A stretch of 64,000 nucleotides of DNA from Dehalobacterium sp040766325. GTDB taxonomy: Bacteria > Bacillota > Dehalobacteriia > Dehalobacteriales > Dehalobacteriaceae. Of the stretch, positions 51,735-60,326 are shown in pieces. A model generated the notes under the pieces. That model did not search any database and had not been told where the DNA came from. It was given only the letters and a program-made list of their open reading frames with translations. The position numbers and the translations under genes were made by a program. Within the stretch, counting starts at the first letter, position 1. Each line of letters begins with the position of its first letter. The stretch spans positions 124,001 to 188,000 of the forward strand of contig JAXGQR010000005.1 in NCBI GenBank assembly GCA_040766325.1, given 5' to 3'.

Positions 51735-52865
51735 ATGGAGCAGACAATGATCCGTTGTACGATCTTAAGAGGTGGTACAAGTAAAGGGATTTATATGCAT
51801 GAAAATAATTTGCCGACAGAAAAAGAGGCCCGGGATGCAGTAATATTAAAAATATACGGCAGTCCTGATGTACGGCAAATTGATGGATTAGGCGGAGCGG
51901 ATCCTTTAACCAGTAAGCTGGCCATTATCGGCCCTTCCTCACACCCGGATGCAGATGTAGATTACACCTTTGCTCAAGTAAGCATCAATCAAGCCTTAGT
52001 GGATTATTCGGGAAATTGCGGCAATATCTCTGCAGGTGTGGGGCCTTTTGCTGTGGATGAAGGATTGGTTAAAGCCGTGGAACCGGTAACGGTGGTACGC
52101 ATCTTCAACACCAACACTAAAAAAATATTGGTCGCAGAAGTACCTGTAAAAGACGGTAAAGCCAGGGTACGGGGCGATTATGCCATCGCCGGGGTACCGG
52201 GCACCGGGGCTAAAATTATGCTGGATTTTGCCGGAACCGCGGGAGCTGCTACCGGAAAAATGCTACCGACGGGCAATACCAAGGATGTACTGGATATTGA
52301 GGGTGTCGGTCAGATTGAAGCTTCCATCGTTGATGTGGCTAACCCCATGGTTTTTGTCAGAGCAACCGATTTGGGGTTGACAGGGATAGAAACGCCCCAA
52401 ATGATAGACAGCAATAAAAAACTTTTAGATACCTTAGAGAGTATTCGCGCCAAGGCGGCAGTATTGTGCCAGATGGCAAAAACAGAGGAAGAAGCTACTC
52501 AGAAATCTCCGGCTTTTCCCATGGTTGCCTTTGTCAGTGAGCCTCAAGACTATCAGGACTTTAGTACCGACAAAGATATTTTAAAGACAGATGTCGACGT
52601 GGTATCCCGCTTAATGTTTATGCAGGTTACCCATAAAACCTATGCTGGAACTGGTACTACTTGCACCGGAGCGGCAGCCAAAATTCCGGGAACGATTGTC
52701 AATGAAATGTTGGCCAATGATAGTTCACTTGTGCGTATTGGGCATCCGGCCGGGGTGATCGAAATTGAGGTAGAAGTAGAAAAAAATAATGATCAGATAG
52801 AATTAAAGCGGGCTGCCTATGGCCGTACTGCCCGACGTATTATGGATGGGTATGTATATATCTAA
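51735..52865 (+). CDS. mii: 3-Methylitaconate delta-isomerase
   Basis: Converts 3-methylitaconate to 2,3-dimethylmaleate. 376 residues of the PrpF family (diaminopimelate epimerase fold): RCTILRGGTSKGIYMHENNLP at the N-terminus, DGLGGADPLTSKLAIIGPS, YSGNCGNISAGVGPFAVDEG with a catalytic Cys, and TGTTCTGAAAKIPGT. It starts at the base after the mgm stop, with GGAGAGG upstream. Confidence 0.93.
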   Translation: MEQTMIRCTILRGGTSKGIYMHENNLPTEKEARDAVILKIYGSPDVRQIDGLGGADPLTSKLAIIGPSSHPDADVDYTFAQVSINQALVDYSGNCGNISAGVGPFAVDEGLVKAVEPVTVVRIFNTNTKKILVAEVPVKDGKARVRGDYAIAGVPGTGAKIMLDFAGTAGAATGKMLPTGNTKDVLDIEGVGQIEASIVDVANPMVFVRATDLGLTGIETPQMIDSNKKLLDTLESIRAKAAVLCQMAKTEEEATQKSPAFPMVAFVSEPQDYQDFSTDKDILKTDVDVVSRLMFMQVTHKTYAGTGTTCTGAAAKIPGTIVNEMLANDSSLVRIGHPAGVIEIEVEVEKNNDQIELKRAAYGRTARRIMDGYVYI

Positions 52866-52896
52866 TGAAATTTATCTAGGTTAAGGTGGTAAGCAA

Positions 52897-54348
52897 ATGG
52901 AAACTGGGCAGGGGAATGAAAAAAAAATATGTGTCTATGACGTGGGGAGCACCTATACCAAGCTTTCTGTCTTTTCCCTGGACAAGGAGGGCTTAAAGTA
53001 TTTAGGCCGGTCTCAGGCCCCTACTACAGTAGATGATATCATCGTAGGATTGCAAAATGTTAAATATCAGCTGGCGATCAATGAAGAGATCTGTGATGAT
53101 CCCCAAGGATTAACCTTGGCGACCAGCAGTGCTGCCGGGGGATTGCGGATGGTGGCTATGGGGTATATGCCCCGGGTCACGGCAAAGGCGGCCAAGGAAG
53201 TGGCGATGACGGCGGGAGCCAGGGTTTTAGAGATAGTATCCTTTGAAGATCCTCCTGACTATAAGGTGGAGGTGCTAAGGGAAATCAACCCGGATATTAT
53301 CCTCCTTGCCGGAGGTACAGATGGTGGCGATGAGGAGTCTATGTTACAAAATGCATTGGTGATCACAGAAAGCAAGATAAATGCTGTGGTTATCATCGCC
53401 GGTAATATGGACGTTCAAGCTCAAGTAGAAGGAATTTTAAATGCCCATCATCTGAAAACGACAAGGGTTGCTAATGTGATGCCGACCATTCATGAGCTAA
53501 ACGTAAAGCCGGCCCGGGCAGCGATTCATGAACAGTTTATTTCCCAAATCACTCAGGCTAAGGGATTAGGTAAATTGGTGGAAACAGTGAGCAACAATAA
53601 GGTCATACCTACCCCGGGTGCTGTTCTAATGGGTTCTGAACTGCTGGCCTTGGGCACGTATCAGTCTGAGGGCATGGGTGATATCTTAGTCATCGATATT
53701 GGGGGAGCGACCACAGATGTTCATTCAATCTTAGCTTCATTGAAGGAAATACCCAATGAAGAAAAAGGTTTAGTTGTCAATAATGAAAAACAGACCTCTT
53801 ATCGCACGGTAGAGGGCAACTTGGGCTTAAGGGTAAGCGCCATGGGAATTGTGGAAACTGTAGGCCCGGGCAGCATCCTCACCAAAATCGGGTTAGAGGG
53901 TCAGGATCAAGAAACGGAAATCACAAAATATGCCAATTTTTTGGAAAACAATCCGGATCATATTGCAGTCAATCAAAAAGAAAAACTCTTTGATGAGGGA
54001 TTGGCCATATTAGCTGTTGAGATTGCATTAAAGCGCCATGCCGGATTTTTAGCGAAGGATTATGATCCCTTAATGGGGATAGCTCCCGGAACCCCCATCG
54101 GACGTGATCTGCGAAAAGTGAAATATGTAATTGGAATTGGGGGCATTTTTACCCACTCTTCAAAGGAACGAGCAGAACGAATTATTAAGAGAGCACTGGA
54201 GAATCCAGGAGTTTCCTTATTGCCAAAGACACCGGAAATCATAATTGATAACAATTATCTTTTATATGCCTTAGGTGTTTTAGGCCAAATTTATCCGGAA
54301 GAAACACTCAAATTTGGCAAAGAGTATTTCTTTAGTGGAATATGCTAA
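52897..54348 (+). CDS. MutL/GlmL-family protein, probable mutase chaperone or reactivase
   Basis: 483 residues of the family found beside B12-dependent glutamate mutase (GlmL/MutL). Two ASKHA phosphate motifs: VYDVGSTYTKLSVFSLD near residue 13 and VIDIGGATTDVHSI near 266; LLAGGTDGGDEES near 147 and IGIGGIFTHSSK near 408 complete the nucleotide site. Such proteins are thought to reactivate the mutase by exchanging damaged cobalamin with ATP. Its place right after mgm and mii suggests it serves Mgm here. Substrate mutase inferred from context. Confidence 0.85.
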   Translation: METGQGNEKKICVYDVGSTYTKLSVFSLDKEGLKYLGRSQAPTTVDDIIVGLQNVKYQLAINEEICDDPQGLTLATSSAAGGLRMVAMGYMPRVTAKAAKEVAMTAGARVLEIVSFEDPPDYKVEVLREINPDIILLAGGTDGGDEESMLQNALVITESKINAVVIIAGNMDVQAQVEGILNAHHLKTTRVANVMPTIHELNVKPARAAIHEQFISQITQAKGLGKLVETVSNNKVIPTPGAVLMGSELLALGTYQSEGMGDILVIDIGGATTDVHSILASLKEIPNEEKGLVVNNEKQTSYRTVEGNLGLRVSAMGIVETVGPGSILTKIGLEGQDQETEITKYANFLENNPDHIAVNQKEKLFDEGLAILAVEIALKRHAGFLAKDYDPLMGIAPGTPIGRDLRKVKYVIGIGGIFTHSSKERAERIIKRALENPGVSLLPKTPEIIIDNNYLLYALGVLGQIYPEETLKFGKEYFFSGIC

Positions 54349-54360
54349 GGAGGATATGCA

Positions 54361-55227
54361 ATGAACGTAAAACAAAGGTTACGACAATTATTAAATGATA
54401 AAGAAATTTTGGTGGCACCCGGGGCTCATGATGCTCTAACAGCCAAAATAATTGAAAAAGTCGGATTTCAAGCTGTATATATGACCGGATATGGTCAGGC
54501 TGCCAGTCATTTGGGACAGCCGGACGTTGGATTATTGTCTATGACGGAAATGCTTTCCCGGGTTAGTAATACCGCCAGTGCGGTGGAAATTCCCGTGATA
54601 TGCGACGGTGATACCGGTTTTGGCAATGTAGTCAATGTGATGCGTACCGTGCGAGAGTATGAAAAGGCCGGTGCGGCGGCTATTCAGTTGGAAGATCAGG
54701 TTAGCCCCAAAAAATGTGGTCATATGACCGGGCGTCAAGTGATCCCCATGGATGAAATGGTAGAAAAAATCAAAGCTGCTGTTGCTGCTAGAAAAGACCC
54801 GGACTTTGTGATTATTGCCCGTACCGATGCCCGGACTGTTTTAGGCATTGATGAAGCAATTAAAAGAGGCCAGGCATATGAAGCTGCCGGTGCTGATGTG
54901 ATTTTCATTGAGTCCCCGGAATCGGTTGAAGAGATGAAGAAAGTAACCTCCTCTTTTAAGGTTCCGGTTCTGGCCAATATGGTGGAAGGTGGTAGAACAC
55001 CTTTACTTCCCGTGGAGGAATTACAGGAAATTGGCTATCACTTAGTGATTTATCCTACAGCCTCTACCTATATTACCGCTCAGGCCATGTTGAATTTGAT
55101 GAATGAACTTAAGGAAAAAGGAACAACGGCGCATCTAATTGATCAAATGATTCCCTTTGGTGATTTCAATACTTTAATCGGACTCCCCAAAATTAGAGAA
55201 ATTGAAGCGGGAAACTATCAGGGATAA
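54361..55227 (+). CDS. dml: 2,3-Dimethylmalate lyase
   Basis: Splits (2R,3S)-2,3-dimethylmalate to propionate and pyruvate, the last pathway step. 288 residues of the isocitrate lyase/PEP mutase superfamily: ICDGDTGFGNVVNVMRTVRE near residue 80, LEDQVSPKKCGHMTG with the catalytic Cys near residue 119, IIARTDAR, and VFIESPES-type motif DVIFIESPES. KKCGH is the lyase signature. AAGGAGG precedes the ATG. Length matches E. barkeri Dml. Confidence 0.93.
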   Translation: MNVKQRLRQLLNDKEILVAPGAHDALTAKIIEKVGFQAVYMTGYGQAASHLGQPDVGLLSMTEMLSRVSNTASAVEIPVICDGDTGFGNVVNVMRTVREYEKAGAAAIQLEDQVSPKKCGHMTGRQVIPMDEMVEKIKAAVAARKDPDFVIIARTDARTVLGIDEAIKRGQAYEAAGADVIFIESPESVEEMKKVTSSFKVPVLANMVEGGRTPLLPVEELQEIGYHLVIYPTASTYITAQAMLNLMNELKEKGTTAHLIDQMIPFGDFNTLIGLPKIREIEAGNYQG

Positions 55228-55256
55228 AGGATTAGAGATGACAAGGATGGTGTTAT

Positions 55257-56105
55257 ATGTATAAGATAGTGAAAAAAAGAGTGCTTGCTCCTCAGGTGGT
55301 ATTGATGGACATTGATGCGCCTTTAATTGCGAAAAAAGCCGAACCGGGACAATTTATCATGTTTCGTATTGATGAAGCAGGTGAAAGGGTTCCGCTCACT
55401 ATAGCCGACTATGATCGAGAAAAAGGCACAGTGACTATTATCTTCCAGGAAATAGGGAAGAGCACAAAGAAGTTGGGGCAAATGTCGGAAGGAGAAGGCA
55501 TTTTAGACTTTGTAGGTCCCTTAGGTGTTGCCTCTCACTTGGAAGGTTTAGGCAAGGTCGCTGTGGTTGGCGGGGGTTTAGGGACTGCAATTGCCTATCC
55601 TCAAGCCAAGAAACTGAAAACCTTAGGGGCACAGGTAGATGTGATCATGGGTTTTCGCAATCAGGAAAGTATTATTTTAGAAGAGGAAATGGCAGCAGTG
55701 AGCAATCGGCTGTTCGTTACCACAGATGACGGTTCCAATGGAAACAAAGGATTTGTTACCGATGAATTGAAAAAACTTTTGGACGCAGGGGAAACCTACG
55801 ATCTGGTTATAGCTATTGGGCCCTTGGTCATGATGAGAGCAGTTTGTGCTTTGACGAAGGAAGCCGGTATTAAAACCATTGTGAGCATGAACTCGATCAT
55901 GATTGACGGCACCGGAATGTGCGGTTGCTGCCGTTTGACTGTTAACGGTGAAACAAAATTTGCCTGTGTTGACGGACCGGAATTTATCGGGCATGAAGTG
56001 GACTTTGATGAGGCCATCGCACGTCAAGATATGTATCGTGAGGAAGAAAGGGTTTCCTTGGAGCACCATGAATGCCGCTTAGGCAAATTGGCAGAAAAGG
56101 AGTAG
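55257..56105 (+). CDS. nfnA: NADH-dependent reduced ferredoxin:NADP oxidoreductase, subunit A
   Basis: 282 residues of the ferredoxin-NADP reductase type: MYKIVKKRVLAPQVVLMDI, FAD site ERVPLTIADYD, NAD-binding GKVAVVGGGLGTAIAYPQAK, and a [2Fe-2S] site GTGMCGCCRLTVNG plus CVDGPEF. NfnA with NfnB couples NADH, NADPH and ferredoxin by flavin-based electron bifurcation in the cytosol. It follows dml by 29 bases, so it is part of the nicotinate operon. Confidence 0.93.
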   Translation: MYKIVKKRVLAPQVVLMDIDAPLIAKKAEPGQFIMFRIDEAGERVPLTIADYDREKGTVTIIFQEIGKSTKKLGQMSEGEGILDFVGPLGVASHLEGLGKVAVVGGGLGTAIAYPQAKKLKTLGAQVDVIMGFRNQESIILEEEMAAVSNRLFVTTDDGSNGNKGFVTDELKKLLDAGETYDLVIAIGPLVMMRAVCALTKEAGIKTIVSMNSIMIDGTGMCGCCRLTVNGETKFACVDGPEFIGHEVDFDEAIARQDMYREEERVSLEHHECRLGKLAEKE

Positions 56106-56110
56106 ATGAA

Positions 56111-57535
56111 ATGGCAGAAAAGGCTTTGGCATTAGAAAAAGTTAAAATTATGGAGCAAGATCCCGATGTTCGCAATAAAAACTTTTTGGAAGTTTCCCTG
56201 GGTTTTACCGGTTTATCGGAGGCAATGGCCCGGGAAGAAGCAGAAAGGTGCCTAAATTGCAAATACCCGAAATGTGTCAGCGGTTGCCCGGTAAACGTTA
56301 AAATTCCGGAGTTTATCGGACGGGTTGTGGCAGGGGATTTGGTTGGCGCTTATGAAAAAATCAAAGAAACCAATAGTCTGCCCGCTGTTTGCGGACGGGT
56401 CTGTCCTCAAGAAAACCAATGTGAGGGACAATGTGTGCGCGGTCGGGTAGGGGAACCTGTGGGTATTGGTCGCTTAGAGAGGTTTGTCGCCGATTGGAAT
56501 ATGTTGAACCCGGTCTCAAAGCCTGCCCCTGTTAAATCCAATGGAATAAAAGTAGCAGTGATTGGTTCCGGGCCAGCGGGCTTGACTTGTGCAGGAGATT
56601 TGGCTAAGGCCGGTTTTAAGGTCACGGTTTTTGAGGCTTTCCATACCGCCGGCGGTGTTTTAATGTACGGTATTCCTGAATTTCGTCTGCCCAAGGCCAT
56701 GGTTCAGAAGGAAATTGAAGCTGTAAAAGATCTCGGTGTGGATATTCAGCTTAACATGGTGATTGGCAAGGTTAAATCTTTGGAGGAATTACAAGCAGAA
56801 GGTTATCAAGCAATTTTTGTAGGTACCGGTGCCGGACTACCCAGTTTTATGGGGATTCCGGGGGAAAATTTGAAAGGTGTTTTCTCCGCCAATGAATTTT
56901 TGACCCGAATTAATTTGATGAAAGCCTATAAATTCCCGGAAACCGATACTCCGGTGAAGGTAGGTAAAAACGTAGCCATTGTTGGCGGCGGTAACGTGGC
57001 CATGGATGCTGCCCGCTGTGCCAAACGTATGGGGGCAGAAAATGTTTATCTCATTTATCGTCGTTCTGAGGAAGAGATGCCTGCCCGAGTGGAAGAAGTG
57101 CATCATGCCAAGGAAGAGGGCATTATCTTTAAGCTGCTCAACAATCCTACTCAAATTATCGGCACCGAGGATGGCTGGGTAAAGGCCATAGAATGTGTGG
57201 AAATGGAGTTGGGCGAGCCGGATGCCAGCGGTCGGCGTCGACCGGTAGCAAAAAAAGGTTCCGAACATCAGATTCCGGTGGAAACGGTGGTAATAGCCAT
57301 TGGCCAAAGTCCCAATCCCTTGATTAAGAGTACCACTGAGGGTTTGGAGACCCAATCGTGGGGCGGTATCATTGTAGAAGAAGAAACGGGTGCTACCAGT
57401 CTTGAGGGCGTGTATGCCGGTGGAGACGCGGTTACCGGGGCCGCGACAGTGATTTTGGCTATGGGTGCCGGGAAAAAAGCTGCGGAAGCAATTAAGAACT
57501 ACTTAAATGAGCAGACAAAAAATATTGATGAATAA
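56111..57535 (+). CDS. nfnB: NADH-dependent reduced ferredoxin:NADP oxidoreductase, subunit B
   Basis: 474 residues, resembling the small subunit of glutamate synthase. N-terminal [4Fe-4S] ligands CLNCKYPKCVSGCPVNVKIPEF and CGRVCPQENQCEGQCVRG, FAD site VIGSGPAGLTCAGDLAKAGF near residue 152, NADP site VGGGNVAMDAARCAKRMG near 289, and a C-terminal GGDAVTGAATVILAMGAGK. The ATG at 56,111 follows AAAAGGAG; an overlapping longer frame is rejected. With NfnA it can turn NADPH from nicotinate dehydrogenase into NADH and reduced ferredoxin for Hgd and Hnr. It is the last gene of the operon. Confidence 0.94.
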   Translation: MAEKALALEKVKIMEQDPDVRNKNFLEVSLGFTGLSEAMAREEAERCLNCKYPKCVSGCPVNVKIPEFIGRVVAGDLVGAYEKIKETNSLPAVCGRVCPQENQCEGQCVRGRVGEPVGIGRLERFVADWNMLNPVSKPAPVKSNGIKVAVIGSGPAGLTCAGDLAKAGFKVTVFEAFHTAGGVLMYGIPEFRLPKAMVQKEIEAVKDLGVDIQLNMVIGKVKSLEELQAEGYQAIFVGTGAGLPSFMGIPGENLKGVFSANEFLTRINLMKAYKFPETDTPVKVGKNVAIVGGGNVAMDAARCAKRMGAENVYLIYRRSEEEMPARVEEVHHAKEEGIIFKLLNNPTQIIGTEDGWVKAIECVEMELGEPDASGRRRPVAKKGSEHQIPVETVVIAIGQSPNPLIKSTTEGLETQSWGGIIVEEETGATSLEGVYAGGDAVTGAATVILAMGAGKKAAEAIKNYLNEQTKNIDE

Positions 57536-57545
57536 GATACAAATT

Positions 57546-57573
57546 AAAAAGCGCCCTTAAGAGCGCTTTTTGA
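57546..57573 (+). terminator. First terminator of the nicotinate operon
   Basis: AAAAAGCGC/GCGCTTTTT stem (9 bp) with U-run, 10 bases after nfnB. Confidence 0.85.
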
Positions 57574-57583
57574 TTTGCGATAG

Positions 57584-57620
57584 TGGGTCAAGGGGATAAG
57601 TGCTTGGCCCCCATTTTTTT
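57584..57620 (+). terminator. Second, tandem terminator
   Basis: TGGGTCAAG pairs with CTTGGCCCCCA (small bulge), followed by seven T. Two terminators in a row suggest tight insulation of the strong operon. Confidence 0.65.
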
Positions 57621-57644
57621 AATTAACGGAGTCGTGTAATTATT

Positions 57645-57815
57645 TCAAAATTTGCACCGAAGGATAAAACTAGTGCAGTCTTTCTTGTGCGCTGATGTTA
57701 ATTTGTGAATGAGGAGAGCAACACCCATGCCGATGAGTTTATTTAGCTGTTCACATTCCATGAACTTATCAATATACTTATTGAATACGGCAGGTGTTTG
57801 ATGCTCCGAATCTAT
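57645..57815 (-). pseudogene. Unrecognised coding remnant
   Basis: Minus-strand open frame without a start codon reading EHQTPAVFNKYIDKFMECEQ, then LNKLIGMGVALLIHKLT and a stop. Composition is protein-like; family unknown. The rest of the 57,621-57,936 gap holds nothing recognised. Confidence 0.35.
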
Positions 57816-57936
57816 TTATCTAGCGATTTTTCTATATATTCACCGCATTATTTATACTATTATTCGCCTGTTTTCTAAATCTTTTTGATTCTATTAAAAA
57901 ATCTTGATTAATTTTAGAGCGCTACCGATTAGTTAT

Positions 57937-58437
57937 TCATTTTTCGCCGAACAGTTCGACATCTTTTTGGGCAATCCGTTTTCCAAACAACTGAAACAGT
58001 TCTCTTTTCCCATCCAAATCATCCTTGAGGGCAACAGGCCCTAAATGAATAAACGGTCTTCCACATCCTGCACCGGATGAATATACCATAATGCCTTTGA
58101 CCAGCATATGCCGTAAAACACTCGATATGGCCAAATCTGCACCGCCATGCATACAATTTGCTGTGGCAAAAGCTGCTCCAAGCTTTCCTGCCAAATTACA
58201 ATTCCAATCCGTATCAAACCATTTTTTTAATTGCCAACTCATATCAGCTACATATGCAGGGGTTCCAATAATTATAGCACTGCTGTCTTTAACAAAACTA
58301 AAATCTACGGTTTCTTTCTGATTAAGATTCATCAGCCTTACTTCCATGTCGTCCGTCTCTTCGATACCATCTCTGATATATCCTGCCATTTTCTCTGTAT
58401 TACCAGTGACACTGACGTATAAGACTGTTATTTTCAT
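57937..58437 (-). CDS. Flavodoxin
   Basis: 166 residues of flavodoxin fold. FMN phosphate loop VSVTGNTEKMAGYI (residues 8-21), then IIGTPAYVADMSWQLKKWFD near residue 56, and GAAFATANCMHGGADLAI-type flavin loop. It overlaps the preceding binding-protein gene by 4 bases, so it is the last gene of the metal-uptake operon. It may deliver electrons to reduce a bound metal or release it from a chelator (inference). Confidence 0.85.
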   Translation of the reverse strand: MKITVLYVSVTGNTEKMAGYIRDGIEETDDMEVRLMNLNQKETVDFSFVKDSSAIIIGTPAYVADMSWQLKKWFDTDWNCNLAGKLGAAFATANCMHGGADLAISSVLRHMLVKGIMVYSSGAGCGRPFIHLGPVALKDDLDGKRELFQLFGKRIAQKDVELFGEK

Positions 58438-59537
58438 TTCAATACGACCTGTTTAAAACCGCCGAAGTCCTTAGCCATTTGCGTATAAATTTCTTTCCCT
58501 AAAAGGAGCTTATATATTTCGTCTGCCTTTTTCGCCGGATCAACATCCTTGAACTGTTCAGGATAGAGTATCTTCCCAATATAGTAAGCATCAGCAATCG
58601 CAGTATCGATATTTGTTGTGTAAAAATTATACGGCAGGATCGAATATAGTTGTCCGTTTTTCACAGCAGAAAGTGTCTCATAGAATTGTGTGTTTTTCTT
58701 ATAATCCTCAAGTACTGAGGGGTATCCGGCGCCATCAACAAAAATCTTATCCGGATTCCACTTGATCAACTGTTCCTTATCAATCATCAACGAACCAGTC
58801 TTTCCTGTCTCATCCACCACATTCTTGGCATGGACAGCATTAAACAACGAGTAATTGCCCTGGGTGCTTTCAATCCCATGGGTTCCCTTCATTCCCAGAC
58901 CCCCGACATAGGCAGAGGGTTTCTTATCCTGGGCTATGTCCTTTGTTCTTGTGTCCAGATCAGCTTTAAACCCATCCATCAGTCCAACCAGTTCCTGAGC
59001 TCTTTTATCCATACCAATAATTTTTCCTATAAGCATTAAGGAAGCGTTAACCTGCGGATCGAAAGTCGACGTTTTTCCATAACTTAACGCGATAACAGGG
59101 ATTCCTGTTTTTGACTGTAAATTATCCGCAGCGGCTTTATCGGCAGCATAAGTTGTAAAAATCACATCCGGTTTTACCGCCAGGAGTTTTTCAGGATCCG
59201 GAGCATTATTGGGGCCTCCCGGACCAATCACCGGCAGCGTAGTGAGCGTCGGATTGGCATAAAGGTATGGTCTGCCTGTCGGACTATCTATTTCCATTTG
59301 TTCAATTCCTGTAAAAATATCAGGATTATTAAAATAGCAGCAGAGCCTTAATGCACCCGGTCCAATGGCTACCACTTTTTTGGCCACTCCGTTAATTTCA
59401 ACTTGTCTCCCCAATGTATCAGTTATCGTGATTTTTGAGGGTGCTGTCTGAGAAGTTTGGGAAGAACACCCACTTAAGAGAAATGTCATACAAAATAGTA
59501 GCGCAACAGTTAGAGTAATAATCTTTTTTTTCATCAT
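58434..59537 (-). CDS. ABC transporter substrate-binding lipoprotein (metal chelate/siderophore/corrinoid type)
   Basis: 367 residues. Lipoprotein signal with lipobox LLSGC at about residue 23; TIDTLGRQVEI-type start of the periplasmic-binding fold ITITDTLGRQVEINGVAKKV; then AVKPDVIFTTYAADKAAADNL and a C-terminal lobe. Family III binding proteins of this type bind ferric siderophores, haem, cobalamin or other chelates. Mature protein is anchored on the outer face of the membrane. The ligand is not determined. Confidence 0.88.
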   Translation of the reverse strand: MMKKKIITLTVALLFCMTFLLSGCSSQTSQTAPSKITITDTLGRQVEINGVAKKVVAIGPGALRLCCYFNNPDIFTGIEQMEIDSPTGRPYLYANPTLTTLPVIGPGGPNNAPDPEKLLAVKPDVIFTTYAADKAAADNLQSKTGIPVIALSYGKTSTFDPQVNASLMLIGKIIGMDKRAQELVGLMDGFKADLDTRTKDIAQDKKPSAYVGGLGMKGTHGIESTQGNYSLFNAVHAKNVVDETGKTGSLMIDKEQLIKWNPDKIFVDGAGYPSVLEDYKKNTQFYETLSAVKNGQLYSILPYNFYTTNIDTAIADAYYIGKILYPEQFKDVDPAKKADEIYKLLLGKEIYTQMAKDFGGFKQVVLK

Positions 59538-59573
59538 GATCCTCCAATTTTAATTAAGTTTTTGTTTGCAGAA

Positions 59574-60326
59574 CTATACCGGAACCACAACCGGAATGCC
59601 ATCGATTTCTTTGACTTTAACCGATATCGAGTAAACGCTTTCGATATTTTCCGGAGTCATCACTTCCAATCCGCCGGCGGCAAAAACCTCACCATTTTTC
59701 AATAACAGGAACTTATCAGCAAAGCGAATGGCCAGATTCAAATCATGCATGCTGACCACCGCACCGATTTGCTGGTTTCTGACAACTCTTTTAATGATCC
59801 TAACAACTTCAAGTTGATTCTTTAGATCCAGACTACTGGTTGGCTCGTCTAGTAGAAGAAGATTCGGCTCTTGAGCCAACGCTCTGGCTATGACCACTTT
59901 TTGCTGTTCTCCACCGCTTAATTCATTCAGGTACCTTAAGGAGTATTCCTCCAACTCAAGCATTTTTAAAGCTTTATGGGTAATTTCAAGATCCTTCTTG
60001 GAAGCCTCCCATTGTATATAGGGTTTTCTCCCCAGTAGCACTGCATCATAAACTGTCATACAGACACTTTCTTGGCGCTGGGCCACATAACCAATTCTTT
60101 TAGCAATTTCTCTTTGACTGAGTTTGCCTATCTCGTCGTTCTGAATAAAAACAGCACCTGCACAAGGCTTTAAAACCCGATTGATGCATTTTAAGAGGGT
60201 GGACTTCCCAGCGCCATTAACACCAAGAACGGCAAGAAATTTCCCCTTGCAAATAGAGAAGTTAATCTCCTGTAAAACTGAATGGCTGGGATAAGTAAAA
60301 GCCAGTTCATTCACTGATAAGATCAT
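59574..60326 (-). CDS. ABC transporter ATPase (FecE type)
   Basis: 250 residues. Walker A GVNGAGKSTLLK (residues 35-46), Q-loop YVAQRQES, signature LSGGEQQKVVIARALAQEP near residue 135, Walker B LLLLDEPTSSLD, and switch His in SMHDLNLAIRFAD. It powers the FecD-type permease, whose gene overlaps it by 4 bases. Confidence 0.94.
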   Translation of the reverse strand: MILSVNELAFTYPSHSVLQEINFSICKGKFLAVLGVNGAGKSTLLKCINRVLKPCAGAVFIQNDEIGKLSQREIAKRIGYVAQRQESVCMTVYDAVLLGRKPYIQWEASKKDLEITHKALKMLELEEYSLRYLNELSGGEQQKVVIARALAQEPNLLLLDEPTSSLDLKNQLEVVRIIKRVVRNQQIGAVVSMHDLNLAIRFADKFLLLKNGEVFAAGGLEVMTPENIESVYSISVKVKEIDGIPVVVPV

